A DNA stretch of 64,000 nucleotides from Vanilla planifolia (taxonomy: Eukaryota; Streptophyta; Magnoliopsida; Asparagales; Orchidaceae), in contig CM043875.1 of assembly GCA_023846275.1 (NCBI GenBank), forward strand, positions 23,130,593 to 23,194,592, given 5' to 3'. Below the pieces are notes generated by a model. It searched no databases, had not been told where the DNA came from, and was given only the letters and a program-made list of their open reading frames with translations. Position 1 is the first letter of the stretch, and each line of letters starts with the position of its first letter. Shown here piece by piece: positions 11,552 to 24,487 of the stretch. The translations under genes and the position numbers were made by a program.

Positions 11552-12652
11552 ATCAACACATAACCAAAGTCTTGATATGATGTATCACTAAAAATATGAT
11601 GTCCCTCTGATTCTTTTAGCAACATTAACACTAGAGTAATAGGCAACTTATATTTAATATTTAAAATCTTTGTTCATATTTAGAGTCTTATTCAAACTTT
11701 AGTACTTTTTGAATGAAATTTTTCATGGAGAAAGCTATATGAGAAAATCATTTCACAAACTTTCTATAATACCGAGCCATTTTGCAAAAGCTTTGAATTT
11801 CTATCAATGTAGTTAGCCGTGGCTATCCATAATCATAAAAATCTTTTAAGGATCTACTAAAATACCTGCTTTGCTAATTACATGCCCAAAGAACACTACG
11901 TTAGATAGCAAAAAATTATATTTTCAATTTAACGTAAAGGTGATGATCTCTCACTATTTGCAATACCAAGTGTAAATAAGTAGCATGCTTTTCTTTGTTT
12001 TTTTTAATATACTAAAATATCATCAATAAATATATAACAAATTAATCCAAAAATTCTTTAAATACTTTGTCCATCAAGTTCATATACTACATGCAAATTA
12101 GTTAACCCAAAAGCTAATACTAAGAATTCATAATGCTCATATCAAGTTCTAAAAGTGGACTTTGGTATATCCTCCCTTTTATTTCTCAAATGAAGGTATC
12201 CTGATCTTAAGTATATCTTTAAAAAGATGGATGAACCTTAAATTTGATCAAATAAATCATCTATCTTTGGTAAAAGATATTTATTTTTGATAGTGATTTT
12301 ATTAAGTTCTTGGTAATTAATGCACATTCTTAAGCTCATGTCTTTCTTTTTCATAAATAAGATCAGTGAGCCCTAAGGAGATACACTAGATCTTATAAAA
12401 CCTTTTTTAATTCTTTTATTTACACTTTTACCTCATGTAACTCAATTGATGCCATTTAATAAGAAGCTTTGGAAATTATCTCAGCTCTAAAAACCAACTA
12501 AATTTCAAACTCTTTTAGGTGGTAACCTTGGTAATTCATTTGAAAAATTATTTAAGTATTCACATACTATGAGTACCTCTTATGGTCAAAAAAATTTCTT
12601 TACTACATCCATCATAAATATCAAATATCCTTCATGCCTTTTGAATAATTAT
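11552..12652 (-). pseudogene. Gypsy A reverse transcriptase and RNase H start
   Basis: Read on the minus strand in several frames, this is a gypsy polyprotein fragment. The linker is 'NELPRLPPKR' (near 12500-12540). The catalytic loop reads YIFIDDILVY near 12005-12038, with both Asp intact. Next come 'FGHVIS' and 'VDP' (11850-11895), then 'ARYYRKFVK.FS' (about 11760), and finally the RNase H opening 'FSDTSYQDFGYVL' (11552-11608). Coding then stops dead at the LTR. RNase H normally continues for over 100 residues and is followed by integrase; neither is present. Many stops show it is inactive. Confidence 0.85.
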
Positions 12653-14262
12653 TGTTGCAAGATAAATCAATATTTTTATTAAGGTCTAATTTAGAGCTTA
12701 CAATAATAAAGATGTTCAATAAATTATTAAAAAATATGAAAGATATTATGCACTAATTAGGGTTTGGTAGTATGCAATATTTTAAAACTATTCAAAGATT
12801 GACATTCCAAAGTTGTAGTGTGGGTTAGTAAGTTGAGTAGATATCAACATCTTAAGCATTAAGCATAAAATCTTACAAAATAATTTGTCAGATCCAATAT
12901 TACACATATAAAATAAAACATTCAAGACAAACTTTATGTAAAGTACTTTAATAAAAAAGAGTAACTCTAACTTTAGATTACTACCTAAAAAATAAAGGTT
13001 GTTAAAAGAAACTTTTTGGTGGTGATGTCTTATAATTTTATAAGAGTTGATGTGTGGAGTATCAAAGATGAAAAAGGGTCATGAGATGATGGTTTGGATT
13101 AGTAGAAAAGCTTTATTTATATGGGCAATAAGATGATAGGATAAGATTTAGAACCTTATTAAGAAGGGTGGTAGTTGGGTAAAGACTTATGGGTGTTGAC
13201 AAAAGTAGGAATTTGTTTGGTTACTGTTTATTCAGATGGAAGGTGTTTCTCCAATCCTTATCTCTCATAATAGTTTTGTTGGTTGTAGGCTCTCTCTGTG
13301 AAAGATCTCCTATCTCTTCTCATGAGAGGAGGGGAATTTGGAATCTCTCAAATTAGAGTTTGTTGCATACTTTTTGCTCACAAAAGTGAAAGTACACAAA
13401 TAAAAGAAATTTTATTCATAAAAAACTATATTAAATAAGGGAGTCTCTCTTATTTATAGATGAAGGAGAGCTCAATGCATAAAAAAATGCATCTTTGGAA
13501 TATAATATAAGCATGAAAAAAGGGAAAGATAAATTTAGAGTTAAATCACTTGGAAATTTAAAAGATATTTTTAAAATTTTATGATATTAACTCTCAGTTG
13601 GTCAACTATACAAAATACAAAATATTTGAGGAAAGACCATTTGCTAGTTAAATTACTTGAGAATCCAAAAAGATCTTTAAGATTTCATGACATTAACTCT
13701 AAGTTAGTCAACTATATTAAATACAAAAATAAAAATACATGGAAAAAATTATGACATAGGAGAAATTATGTAATCATGAAACATGATGATTGGATGTCAA
13801 TGACAATGCAACCAGGGTTTCAGTAGTAGGCTAGACGGATGATGACTGTTGGAGAGGGCAGAATGTGGTAGCTGATGGACAGTCAGGTAATTATGGCTGG
13901 TTAGGGAGCAAGTGGTGGCCTAGCTATGGTGGGCAACTTGGTGATGTTTGGTTACTAAGTAGTAACGATCAAGAGTAGTAGACAATCAGTTGATGATGGA
14001 TGACTAACGATAGTAGGTGAAGCATGCATAAGAATCAATGTCAATGACGACATGCTGTATTATAAAATATGTTTGGATGGACAAAATAAAAATAGTGAAG
14101 ATAACTAATAAAAAAGATAGCGAATTATAGTTTACCCTTATGATTAATAAAGATGACTAATTAAAATAAGATTTTTCTTAGGTGTGAGTATGGGTTAAAA
14201 TAGGATTATTAAGACACCAGTAGTTGTGTTTTTGTGAGTTAACATAAGATGGTCCTGCATCA
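12653..14262 (-). repeat. 3' LTR of gypsy B
   Basis: It starts TGttgcaag and ends ctgcatCA. It aligns with 19261-20844 throughout, for example 'ttttaaaactattcaaagatt', 'tttttggtggtgatgtctta', 'agatttagaacctt', and the 'ggttgtaggctctc'/'gattgtagactctc' segment. Divergence is marked, so the insertion is old. Confidence 0.88.
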
Positions 14263-14599
14263 TCCTCCCCAGATGGAGAGAGTTTTGTTTGATGGTATCA
14301 AGGTGATGGGTACAATAGTGCTCCAATAGGTGTGGCGATACAGTAAGGTCATCATAGGTAAGCCAGGAGTTCTTAGTCGTAAGCTTACCCTTCTAATGAA
14401 TTAAAATTTTTTTAAGTATGTAATCTTTGGTTAGAATTATTTTATAATCTAAAATTTCTGTACATATTCCTTACTATAGAGGCTAATGTAGTGATAAGAA
14501 TGGGTTCACTTAATATAAGGGAATCAAGCTCAAATGACTCACTAAGTATTTGATATTGTGTCTTATATGAGACTAAATCTTAACATTAAAGGTTACACT

Positions 14600-15700
14600 A
14601 ATCCTATACTCTTCTAAAAAATCCAACACATATATATTAGTGCTTAGTTTTTAAATAATTTTAAAAAGTCTAGCTTCACGTGCTTGTAATTTCTTGTAAG
14701 CTTTAGGAGGGAACAATTCTGACTTAACTCTAATTATAACATAGTCTCTTTTATGAAATTTCTTAATTTTTCTATAAATATTTACTAATTTTTCTGTATC
14801 TTTCATTATTTAGATTATTTTTTTAGATATTATTTGATGTAATGAAGAGATGTGAGAAGCAAAGGAAAAAGTACAAAAGTCTACTAATAAGGGGATAAGT
14901 TTAATGAGAGACCTAGACTTATTACCATGATAAAATTAAAAAAGATTTAGACTAATACTATGATTCATAGAATTATTGTGTACAAATTCAGCTCATGATA
15001 GTAGTTGATGCCAAAATTTAGATTGTTTCTTTATTAAGCTATAAAGAAGATTTCTTACATAATAATTTATTATTTCTATTTATCCATCCATTTGAGGGTG
15101 ATAAGTTGAAGAAATTATAGCTTGGTCCCTAGTAAATGCCATAAGGTCTTCCAAAGAAATAGTTAACAATTACAATGATAGAGTCATGCCTTGATAAGGT
15201 CTTATGTAATCTAAGTACAAAATCCATCCTTACATGCTCTCATAACTTATCAAGTATAGGTAGTAGAATATATGATCCTTGGCCTACATTTGAAGATTTT
15301 GTAATTATCTATGTACGACATTAGGTTATAATAGATTTAATATGATGTGTCATTTTAGATATCTCTAAGATATCTCTAAGAGTTTTATCTCTCCTAAAAT
15401 GACCAGATAATCCTCCAAAATATATTTTCCAAACTAAAAGATCTTTAAGTGATGAATTTGGAATATATGACCTATTATTCTTATACAATTATCCATCTTT
15501 CAAGCTAAAATATCTTAATATAAGGGTTGAAGTTGATTTGATTCCTTGATAAATAAACTCAAAGTTAGAATAGTCATGATATTAGTTTTTAATTTGGTCA
15601 AAATGTGAGACCTTTATGTAAAAATAGTCAATATGTGAACATGTTGACTAAGTGCATAAGCTACCTTATTTTTCAAGCTAAGCTTGTGTTTAATAAGGAA
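14600..15700 (-). pseudogene. Gypsy B integrase and C-terminal tail
   Basis: On the minus strand the DDE integrase core is readable near 15000-15150: 'LLGTKL', 'FSSTYHPQMDG' (usual YHPQTDGQTE), and 'AEFVHNN'. The C-terminal chromoviral part follows at 14640-14780: 'DYVIIRVKSELFPP', 'KKLQAREA', 'YVLDF', 'TFNVK'. This tail is the GPF/chromo-type C-terminus that contacts chromatin in chromoviruses; no clear chromodomain could be read after it. Stops and frameshifts interrupt every block. Confidence 0.8.
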
Positions 15701-16900
15701 CATATAGTCATGGATGTACTTAAACCATTTGGAATGCCTATGACTAAGATCTTATTGGGTATCTAAGAATCCAAGCACCTTATAGTTAGAGTACAAGACA
15801 AATTCTTTAAACAATAAGTAATGTCTCCAATAACTTAAAAATTAAACTATGACATAAAATTCTTTTTCATATGTAGAATACTTCTTTCTAATGTTATTAA
15901 GTTTCTCACAAAAGAAGACAAAAGGATGTTTACCTTGACTTAGGATACCAAATATCCTTACTCATGATGCATTGCATGCAACTTCAAAAACAATAAAAAC
16001 ATTGGGCAATTTTAGAATGGGTGCCTTAGTCATAGATTCTTTCAACTTTTTAAAAGTTAGGTCTGTAGATTTGGTCTAAGAAAATTTATCAAACTTAGTA
16101 TAATCAATAATCGATGATGTAATAGTACTGAAGTCTTTAATAAATTGTTGATAGAAGGTGGCCAGATCATGGAAGCTTCTAATATCATGAATTATTTTTG
16201 GAGTAGACCACTCCATAATTTCCTTGACTTTGTTAGCGTCAATAGACAACCCTTTAGAAGAAACTATATATCCTAAGAAGTTAACCTCAATAATGAAGAA
16301 CTCACATTTTTTTTTATTATCAAATAAGTGTTTCTTTTTAAGTGTGCAACACAATTTATGCAAATAGTCTAAGTAATCATCAATAGAGTTGCTATAGACA
16401 AAATGTTATCAAAATAAATTGATAAATGATCCTAAGGATGATTTTAGAACTTGGGTTATCAATCTTATTAATATACTTGGTGTATTTGATAACCTAAATG
16501 ACATCATTAACCATTCATACAAACCATCCTTAGTCTTAAATACTATATTTCATTCATCTCTGATCTTAATCCTTAATTAGTGATAATCACTTTTAAGTCT
16601 ATTTTAGAAAATATGGTGGCACCTAATATTTGATCTAAAATATCATCTAAATGAGGAATGAAGAACCTATATTTTATTATGATTTAGTTAATTTCTTGAC
16701 TATTAATACACATTATCTATGTTTTATCCTTTTTGGATACTAAAAGTGTAAAGATTACATAAGGACAAAAATTTTCTTAGATAAATCTTTTTTTAAGTAG
16801 GTCTCTTACCTTATAAGCTAGCTTAATATGAGCCTCTAGGTTTAACCTATAATAAGGAAGGTTGGGTAGGCTCGTCCTGAGAACTAAATTAATCATGTGT
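15700..16900 (-). pseudogene. Gypsy B reverse transcriptase-RNase H
   Basis: The RT begins near 16760 on the minus strand. The catalytic box at 16397-16428 reads IYFDNILS: the second Asp of Y-F-D-D has become Asn, which alone would abolish activity. The longest open piece (16076-16363) contains 'KKKCEFFIIEVNFLGYIVSSKG', cited here by its NFLGYIVSSKG core, then 'RSFHDLATFYQQFIKDFSTI', again typical of chromovirus RT. RNase H lies below it, toward 15700, in heavily broken form. The plus-strand open stretch at 16862-17050 is antisense to the linker and not a gene. Confidence 0.85.
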
Positions 16901-17096
16901 TGTATGTCTTGCATGAGAGATAAAGTGTTAGGAAAATCATATAAAAATATATCAAAAAATTCATTTAATAAGCTTTATACAATAAGTGGTGAGTTTAGTA
17001 AAGTGGTGTTTAACTCTTTAATTATAAGAAACCAAACTAAGTCTCTTTGATTAAGGGTCTTCCTAACTTGAGGTGGTGTGATCAAGCTCAAATTCT

Positions 17097-17600
17097 TTAC
17101 TCTTTTCTTTTCTTTGTCCATGGGCTTAAGATTTTTATAGATTTATTAGGTTTATTTGATTGAAGCTTTTGATGAGGTGGGAAAAGATGTAATGTGATGG
17201 TCTTTCCTTCATGAACAAAAGAACATGTGTTAGTCTTACCCTTCAAAGTCACATCCCTATAAAAAGCCATGATCTTCCAAGGATAAGATGACTTATATAG
17301 ATATAACATCGCATAAAATCTCATTGCCATACTTACCTAATTTCAAGAGTATATAACATTGTTGCTTAATAGATATAGAGGTTTTATCTATCTATGACAT
17401 AGAGTAGGGGTGTGTGTGTTTCAATAGAGAAGCTCCTATTTGCTTAATAATGTAAGGAGATATTACATTGATATAACTATGATCATCTTACATAGTTGTT
17501 TCTTAATTTTTATGTTGGTGCTAAAGATGTTGGTGTGCCTCTAGTCATCTTATGATTATGGGTCATAAGGGTGCATTTAACCACTATAAACACTAAATTT
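17097..17600 (-). pseudogene. Gypsy B protease to RT linker
   Basis: The open piece 17097-17330 (77 codons, minus) reads 'MAFYRDVTLKGKTNTCSF' and 'HEGKTITLHL'. This is the chromoviral segment after the protease (usual ...GRPWxFDRxxxHDGxxNTYSFxxDGKxITL). Out-of-frame remnants of the preceding L-G-R-P-W stretch lie at 17260-17330. The protease itself, toward 17600, is too decayed to point to its Asp. Confidence 0.75.
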
Positions 17601-17649
17601 TTTATGTTTTCTAATTCTTTTTCATGTTTCTTATCAAGCAATATATTTT

Positions 17650-19060
17650 ATTCTTTCACTGACTCTTCTTATTCATTATCACTATTTAGGTTCATAGTCA
17701 TGGCTCTCTTTGGATAGTTAGTAACTACATATCCCTTTTTATGGCTTCTAAAATAGGTAATTCTAGATTAGATGACTTGAAACTTTGTTGGTTGGCTTAA
17801 TAAAGGGTGTAAAGAAGTGGATGGTAATACAAGTTTAAGAGGTTTAAAAACTATGATGGAGAGGGTAGATGAAGTGTGAGTATGAGTAGGTTAAGAAATA
17901 GTGATGCAAACCTTTGGAATGGTTGCCTAGTCATTTCTCTTTAAATAAGAGAGTTTTACTTTTCTTCATATTTTTAGGTATACGATAAGCTTTTTTAAAG
18001 GTAGTGATATTTCTCAAGTTAAGCTTAATCTATATGTATTCCTTTAAATCTATCCTAAATAGGAAATTATCATACATATGAGTTCATCTATATCATACTA
18101 AAATTATAATTCTCAAACTTGTTAATATACTCTTTAATATTTTTATCACCTTAAAAAAACCTTTGTTATTTATTTAATAATTCAGTATGATATGTTATTA
18201 GAATAAACCTATTATATAAACTATTCTTGAAATTTCTTTAAGTTTATGATACATTTTCATCATTATTAACATATTATCATTCTAAATTTTAAAGAAACCT
18301 ATAGGCAATATCGATGAATTTAGTTTTAATAAATTGATATTTTCTCTATTCGCTCATTTGGTACCTATTAAAGTAATTATCCATACTAGTCTATTAGTAT
18401 ATTAATCCTTAGTATCAAAACTATCATAAAAAATTGAGACATCTAGTTTCACATTAGGAATATGCTCTCTTGAAGCTTCTTAGGTTTTTTTTATCACTAG
18501 ATATATCTAGTCATCCTTTAAGTCTAACTCATCAAAAAGTTTATTTCTTCTTCTATGGTTATGATTTCTCTCATAGATATCTTAGTCAGATTTATCAGAA
18601 GGATTATCATATCTTTTATAGTTCCTACATGTCTTTGGATTTTCTTCTTCTAAATTATTAGATGTGATACTTTTTCTCCTATTATCTCTTTTTATTTTAA
18701 GTTTTGGTTCACATTATTAGTTAAGAAGAATTTTTCAACTATCTAGGTGAGTTAGGTTATTGATCAAGATAGTTTTAACATGAGGTCTAGGTTTAAGTTG
18801 TCTTTAGTTTTGGATTAATTCTTCACTTTGATTTACTATTTGATAGGACTTATTAGATCTTGTGATCATATAAAGGTTTGACACATATGAGGATATCAAG
18901 GAAGTCAAGGATATCCTTCTTTTATATATATTTGTTTTTTTAAAAAAAGGTGAAGCACCACAACTATAGGCAACCAAAATTGAGATGGGTTGTGCTTGTA
19001 AGAAAATGATGAGTGTTTAGAGTCTCGCTTTTGCCAGACCACCTCCTAGATAGAACTAGA
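17650..19060 (-). pseudogene. Gypsy B gag with dead zinc knuckle
   Basis: The gag remnant on the minus strand has its N-terminal homology near 18400-18480 ('IPNVKLDVSIFYDSFD', comparable with the usual 'IP.F.GK.DPEAYLEWE'). The CCHC knuckle is at about 17715-17760 and reads YFRSHKKGYVVTNY: all four metal ligands are replaced (Cys to Tyr, Cys to Ser, His to Tyr, Cys to Tyr). Plus-strand open stretches here (such as 18470-18661) are antisense. Upstream (18950-19090) is a leader with the 'tttctcgaaaccatct' wording common to these elements. Confidence 0.7.
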
Positions 19061-19096
19061 TGGTTTCGAGAAAAGATGATGGAGAGTTATATCATT

Positions 19097-19108
19097 GTTT
19101 TCATACCA
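19097..19108 (-). promoter_or_regulatory. Primer-site-like sequence of gypsy B
   Basis: The minus strand reads TGGTATGAAAAC, 8 of 12 matches to the initiator-Met site. It lies about 150 bp inside the LTR edge inferred from homology (19261), whereas a primer site normally touches the LTR. Either ~150 bp was inserted between them, or the 3' LTR has lost the corresponding end. Confidence 0.45.
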
Positions 19109-19260
19109 TCTCTTTAGACAAAGTTTACTATAAATCAACTAAAGAGTTCTTTAGTGGATACGTTAAGTAAAGGAATGCTTTTAGTATAAAAAAGTTTTTT
19201 TAGTAGAAAAAATATTTTTTATATTAAGTTAAAAACCATATTCTATTATACATAAGTTAA

Positions 19261-20844
19261 TATTGGGCAAATTTAGGCTTATACGAAGTTCTAATTTATA
19301 GCTTATAACATTAGAGATGCTCAATAGATTATTAGAGAATATAAAAAATATTATACACTAATTATGGTTTGATGGCATATGTAGTATTTTAAAACTATTC
19401 AAAGATTAACATTTTAAAGTTATAACATAGTTTAATAAGTTGAATAGGTGGTAACACCTTAAGTATTAAGCATAAAATCATATTAATTTTTGTCACATCT
19501 AATACACATATAGGATAAAAAATTTAAGATAAATTATCTATGAAGTACTTTAATAGAGAAAATTTAATTCTAACTTTTGATTATTATTTAAAAACTAAAG
19601 GTTGTTGAAAGAGTACACGTTTTTGGTGGTGATGTCTTATAGTTTCATAAGAGTTGACATGTAGAGTATTAAAGATGAAAAAGGGTGATGAGGTAATAGT
19701 TTGGGTTAGTGGAAAAACTTTGTTTATATGGGTGAGAAGATGGTAGGCTAAGATTTAGAACCTTGTTGGAAAGGGTGATAGTTGCGGGAAGACTTACAAG
19801 TGTTGGTGGAAGCAAGAATTTGTTTGGTTATTGATTCTCCAGGTGGAAGGTCTCTCTCTTTTAATTCTTATCTCTTATAAGGATTTGATTGATTGTAGAC
19901 TCTCCCAATGGAAGATCTCTTAATTTGATCCTTGTCTCTTATAAGGGGAAGAGAAATTGGAGTCTCTTCAACTAGAATTGGGTGCACTTTTTTTGCTCAC
20001 AAAGATGGAAGCACACAAAAAAAAAATTTTATTTATTAATAACTACATTATAAGGATGGAGTCTCTCCTATTTATAAATGAAGGAGAGCACATTTTATGG
20101 AAAAAATAAAAAAAAAGAAAATACAAATTTTGAAAAATATAATAAGCATGAAAAAAGGAAAGATAATTTTGGAGTTAAATCACTTGACAATCTAAAAAAG
20201 ATCTTTAGAATTTTATAACATTAACTCTTAGTAGGTTAATCACTTTGAACAAAAAATATATAAGAAAAGATTATTTTGGAGTTAAATCTTTTGAAAATCC
20301 AAAAAGATATTTAGAATTCTATGACATTAACTTCGAGTATATCAACCATATTAAATACAAAAAATTTACATGAAAACAATTATGACAAAAAAATTATGCA
20401 ATTATGCAACATGATGATCAGACATCAATGATGATGGTCGATGGTGGCTAGAGGGTGGTAGCTGAAGGGTAGGCAGGCAATTGTTGGTGACTTGGGAGTA
20501 GTTGGTAGCCTAGCAATGATGGGTGACTAGATGATGTCGGGACATTAAGAACTAAAGATCAGGACTAGCAGGCAATCAGGTGATATCAGACGACCAACGA
20601 TAGTGGGTGAAGCAAGCATAGGAATCATTGCCAATGATGATATATTATATTATGAAATATTTTTGGATGAATATAGAATAAATAGTGGAGATAACCATAA
20701 GAAAAAATAAAATGCTATAGTCGACCCTATGGTTAACAAAGATAACTAATCAAAATAAGATTCAACTCGGGTATAGCTCTGAGTTTTAATTGAACTAGTG
20801 TGATGCTCGCAACTGCATTTGTGAGCTAACATAATCCTGCATCA
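19261..20844 (-). repeat. 5' LTR of gypsy B
   Basis: This is the partner of 12653-14262. It starts tattggg (TG changed to TA) and ends ctgcatca. Flanks continue into gypsy A protease coding on the right. Confidence 0.85.
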
Positions 20845-20849
20845 ATTAC

Positions 20850-22162
20850 CTTTGTGCCTTTATCATAGAAATAATAAGAACTCTTTGCCCTTGACCAAAT
20901 ATACTAGTTCTTTACTAAGAACTTTTATTCTCACTTTCTTTTCCTAATAATCTATGGCTACACGATGATTCGATAGCCAATCTATACCAAGATAACATCA
21001 AATTATACTATTGGTAGCATGATCAATCACATTGGGAATTTTTTTCATCTATTTCTATTTTTCTTAGATAAAGAGTTCTACTTTAGTCTTACTTCCATTA
21101 GGTAATTTAATAAAAAGAAGTTATTTTAATTTATGGAGTTTTATATATAGTTTTTTTTGTTATGTATAGTGATAGAAAATAATGTGAGCTCCATAATCAA
21201 ATTGAACAACTGGTAAACTCTATAAAAATAAGATAATTGTGATCATATTAATAGATCTTGGTGCTTCCTATTAAGTGGTGACATAAACTCATAGTTTCCT
21301 ACCTCTACTAGAAGTCTATCCCCTTATTATTAGTAATGTGGTTCTATTAAGTACTCTCAGACCTTTGAGAAACATATATCACTTTAGTTCTTTTAGATTA
21401 ACCATATTTAAAACCATATTAAGACAAGATTATAAATTTGTGTTCATAATCTATTACCAATAAATCCTTTTGAGTCATCAATGATACATCATCCTACATC
21501 TTCTCTATAATAGCCAAAGGAACATACCACTTTTCAAATGCCTAAGAAAATTTCTCTCAGGTATATATCTAGTGAGAAAATATTTAATTTAAGCCTGTGT
21601 TTAGCTTCCCACCATAAACCACCTACATTGTTCAAGACCATTACTACCAAAGAAACTTTTTTATCCTTAGGGCAAGCCATTCCATCAAATACTTTTTTTT
21701 CCTTAATCAATTCTCCCACCAAAAGATTTGACTCATTTGAAAAATATGGAGGATGCATCTGATGGAATTGCTCAATTATCATATCCATTGATGACTCTAA
21801 AATGTGGCTACCACCTTCAATGGATTGCAAAAGAGAGTAGTACATCTGAGCTAATTCATTCTTATTATTGGCCTATTAATCAATACTTCTCTTTAGGTTT
21901 CTCACCCTAGCCCTAGACTCTTCTCTTTTAGACTCTTGTTGATCTCTCACTTTTGAAATTCACATAAAAATTCAATTATGTAATAATGAAATAACTAACT
22001 TGTTATGGATAATTAATTTATACTTTTCTTTACTAAACATAAACATGAATATAACATGATGTGATAATGTCCTCATAAACCTATTTCCTCAAAAGCTTAT
22101 GACTCAATTATAATTCTAAGCCCTAGAATCAATCCTTAAATTCACCTTACATTGTTTCAATG

Positions 22163-22193
<31 letters not shown>

Positions 22194-22246
22194 TACTCAT
22201 CAAAATATCATATCCTTAGAAACATTTCTTTTCTAAGAAGTCAATT
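20850..22246 (-). pseudogene. Gypsy A gag and protease
   Basis: The best preserved part is the 103-codon open stretch 21534-21845 on the minus strand. It has 'EQFHQMHPPYFS' near residue 26, 'KVFDGMACPKDKKVSL' in the middle and 'LWWEAKHRL' near residue 80, which are the conserved retrotrans_gag words of the Del/Tekay group. The start is set by the family, not by a reliable ATG. Downstream, near 20940-21010, the protease C-terminal wording 'FDVILV.IGYR' (usual FDVILGMDWL) is visible. Plus-strand open stretches at 21538-21762 and 21728-21910 are antisense shadows. Confidence 0.83.
22166..22194. repeat. (TA)n microsatellite
   Basis: About 14 uninterrupted AT/TA units in the leader region of gypsy A. 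Confidence 0.95.
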
Positions 22247-22258
22247 ATTCTGATACCA
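22247..22258 (-). promoter_or_regulatory. Primer-binding site of gypsy A
   Basis: The minus strand reads TGGTATCAGAAT, ten of twelve matches to TGGTATCAGAGC. It is directly next to the 5' LTR edge at about 22260 and confirms that A is transcribed from the minus strand. Confidence 0.8.
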
Positions 22259-22259
22259 A

Positions 22260-24487
22260 GTTATCATGCCTTACTCAACCCATCTATGTAGGAAGTGATG
22301 AATGAGACTAATTTTACCCTAATATTTCTTTATTAACAACCTTCAAATCTAATTAAATTACTCATAATTACATAAAATAAATGGATATAAGCATCCTTAT
22401 AAAGTATCCATTTTTTGTATACAACAATTTATCATCACATACATATTCATAATTAATATAACATAAAAAATTGCCATCCATATAAAATTTAAAACTAAAA
22501 ATATTTAAATCACAGTTCATATTAACCAAATCCATAAAATCCATAACAATCCATAAGATATATAAAATGTAAGCCACACCATTATGGTATTGCATCAACA
22601 TCAAGTAATATCAAAATCTAGATAAAATCATATAGTCAACATCAAAATCACATAGCAAAACTCTTAATGAAATCTTAAATATCTAACACATACTTATTAC
22701 ATACTTGAATCCTTAATCTTATTAGGATCCTCATCTTGATATTGTGAACATGGTTGGTCTGTACTATAAGTGTAGGGAATGAGCCTAAAACATTTAGTGG
22801 ATAAATTATAAATAGCAAAATAATATAATAAAAATGTAAAGAACATCAAAGTTATAAACCAAATAATAAATGGGATAAGTAAGAAAGAATAACTATATTA
22901 ATTTGAAAAATAGTAATAAAGAAATGACTCATTTAATTGAATTTGTTTTTTCTTTACTTATGTCTTGTTTATTTATTTATTTATTTCTCTTTTTTAATTA
23001 ATTTTTTTAACTTGATTTGGCATTATTTTTATTGACTATTATTCCTACTTATATATCATATTATGTCCATATCAATACCTATTAGATGATTTCTAATGAG
23101 TAAGCCTCTACTCATTGACATATTAATTAGTTGACATCATATCAATCCTCATTAGTATAGATCTAAAAACCACACCTAGCCATCCTATAAATGTTAAATT
23201 AAGCTAGTGATATTATCTTTGGATTGGGACACAAACCCACACCTAGCCACCTTACTAGCCCAAAGACAACTAGTGATAATCCTCTAAGAGGCCAATCATC
23301 ATATAATCTAGTATCATCTCATATCATACTATGGCTTATGACTATACCAGCCACTTTGCACAGAGTACTAACAACAAAGTATAGTATGGATATGAGTATA
23401 ATAACCAAGTTAGGGAATAATGTACATGAAAAAATATATTTCTTATTATTTTATAATTTTTATTCAATGTGTCATTCTCATAATGTAATTCAATTAAATA
23501 ATTCTATATTTCTTAATATACCACTTTTTTAATTTCATATTCACATAAATCTTAGTTATTTATCAATAATAAATCATAAAAATCTTGTGATTCAAATTCA
23601 GATGTGTCAACAAATTCTCTCAAGATCATATGAAAGAAACATTGCTATATTATAACATACTTAAGAAATATTAATAAATAAGTATATTTACATCATAGTT
23701 AATCAATTTATCCACCAAATCTATGTGCTAGGGATCTACCTTTTAAATTGATTTGTCATTTTGATCTTACACAATAACAATATATCTAATTATATGCTTT
23801 GGTGCTACCTATCTTATTTCCTAATTAAATTAATCTAAATTTCAAATATTCTTACATCCAATGCTCATTGATTTTCTTAAACATTTATGCATTTAAACAT
23901 AATTAAATTCAAAATAAAAAATAATAATAATTAATATTTCAATTATTTTCTTGTATAGCTTCGCCTTTGCCTCTTTATACTTACAACTTGAAGTACCTAA
24001 TTTCCAAATTTCATTAGATTTTTTTCTTGTTGTCACAACCACAAAAATAGCTTAATCTCTTCAAATGTCTCGATTCAAGTCACAATATGTTGAAATCTTA
24101 ATTTGATGTGAACAAAAATTAATGAATTTGCCTTAATTTTAGTCATGGTGAGCAACTATGCATGGATTAAGACAACTCCAAAGCCCACTAATTAAATACA
24201 AAAGAGGATGCTTAATGTACTAGAAAATTGAGGTCCCCCTATTGATTTTTCATCATTCATGGAAGGAGAAAATGGTTTTCCTTCAATAGCTTGCGGCTTT
24301 TATTTGACTGATGAAATCTCAAACCATAGGGCTGCAAGGAAGCAATAAATCAAAGATGAAGGCTTTCCTTTACTCTAATGAAAGATTTTCCCAAAGATTC
24401 AAAGCTTTCAATGTGGGCAAGAGAGAGAGTAGGGTCAATGGACGTCATTAAAAGGAAAATGGAAAGACGTTTCTAGGTTTTTGCATT

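Larger units (their letters stand above)
12653..20844 (-). mobile_element. Ty3/gypsy chromovirus B nested in A
   Basis: This is a full-length, dead gypsy element of 8.2 kb on the minus strand. LTRs lie at 12653-14262 and 19261-20844. Flanking 5-mers are attat (12648-12652) and attac (20845-20849), a 4/5 match consistent with an aged target-site duplication. The order on the minus strand is gag, zinc knuckle, protease, RT, RNase H, integrase, tail, as in chromoviruses. A oddity is that the primer-site-like sequence lies ~150 bp inside the 5' LTR edge. It interrupts the protease-RT linker of gypsy A, so B is the younger of the two. Confidence 0.88.

Noticed and set aside
21538..21762. 74-codon plus-strand open stretch
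   Set aside because: Antisense to the better supported gypsy A gag at 21534-21845.
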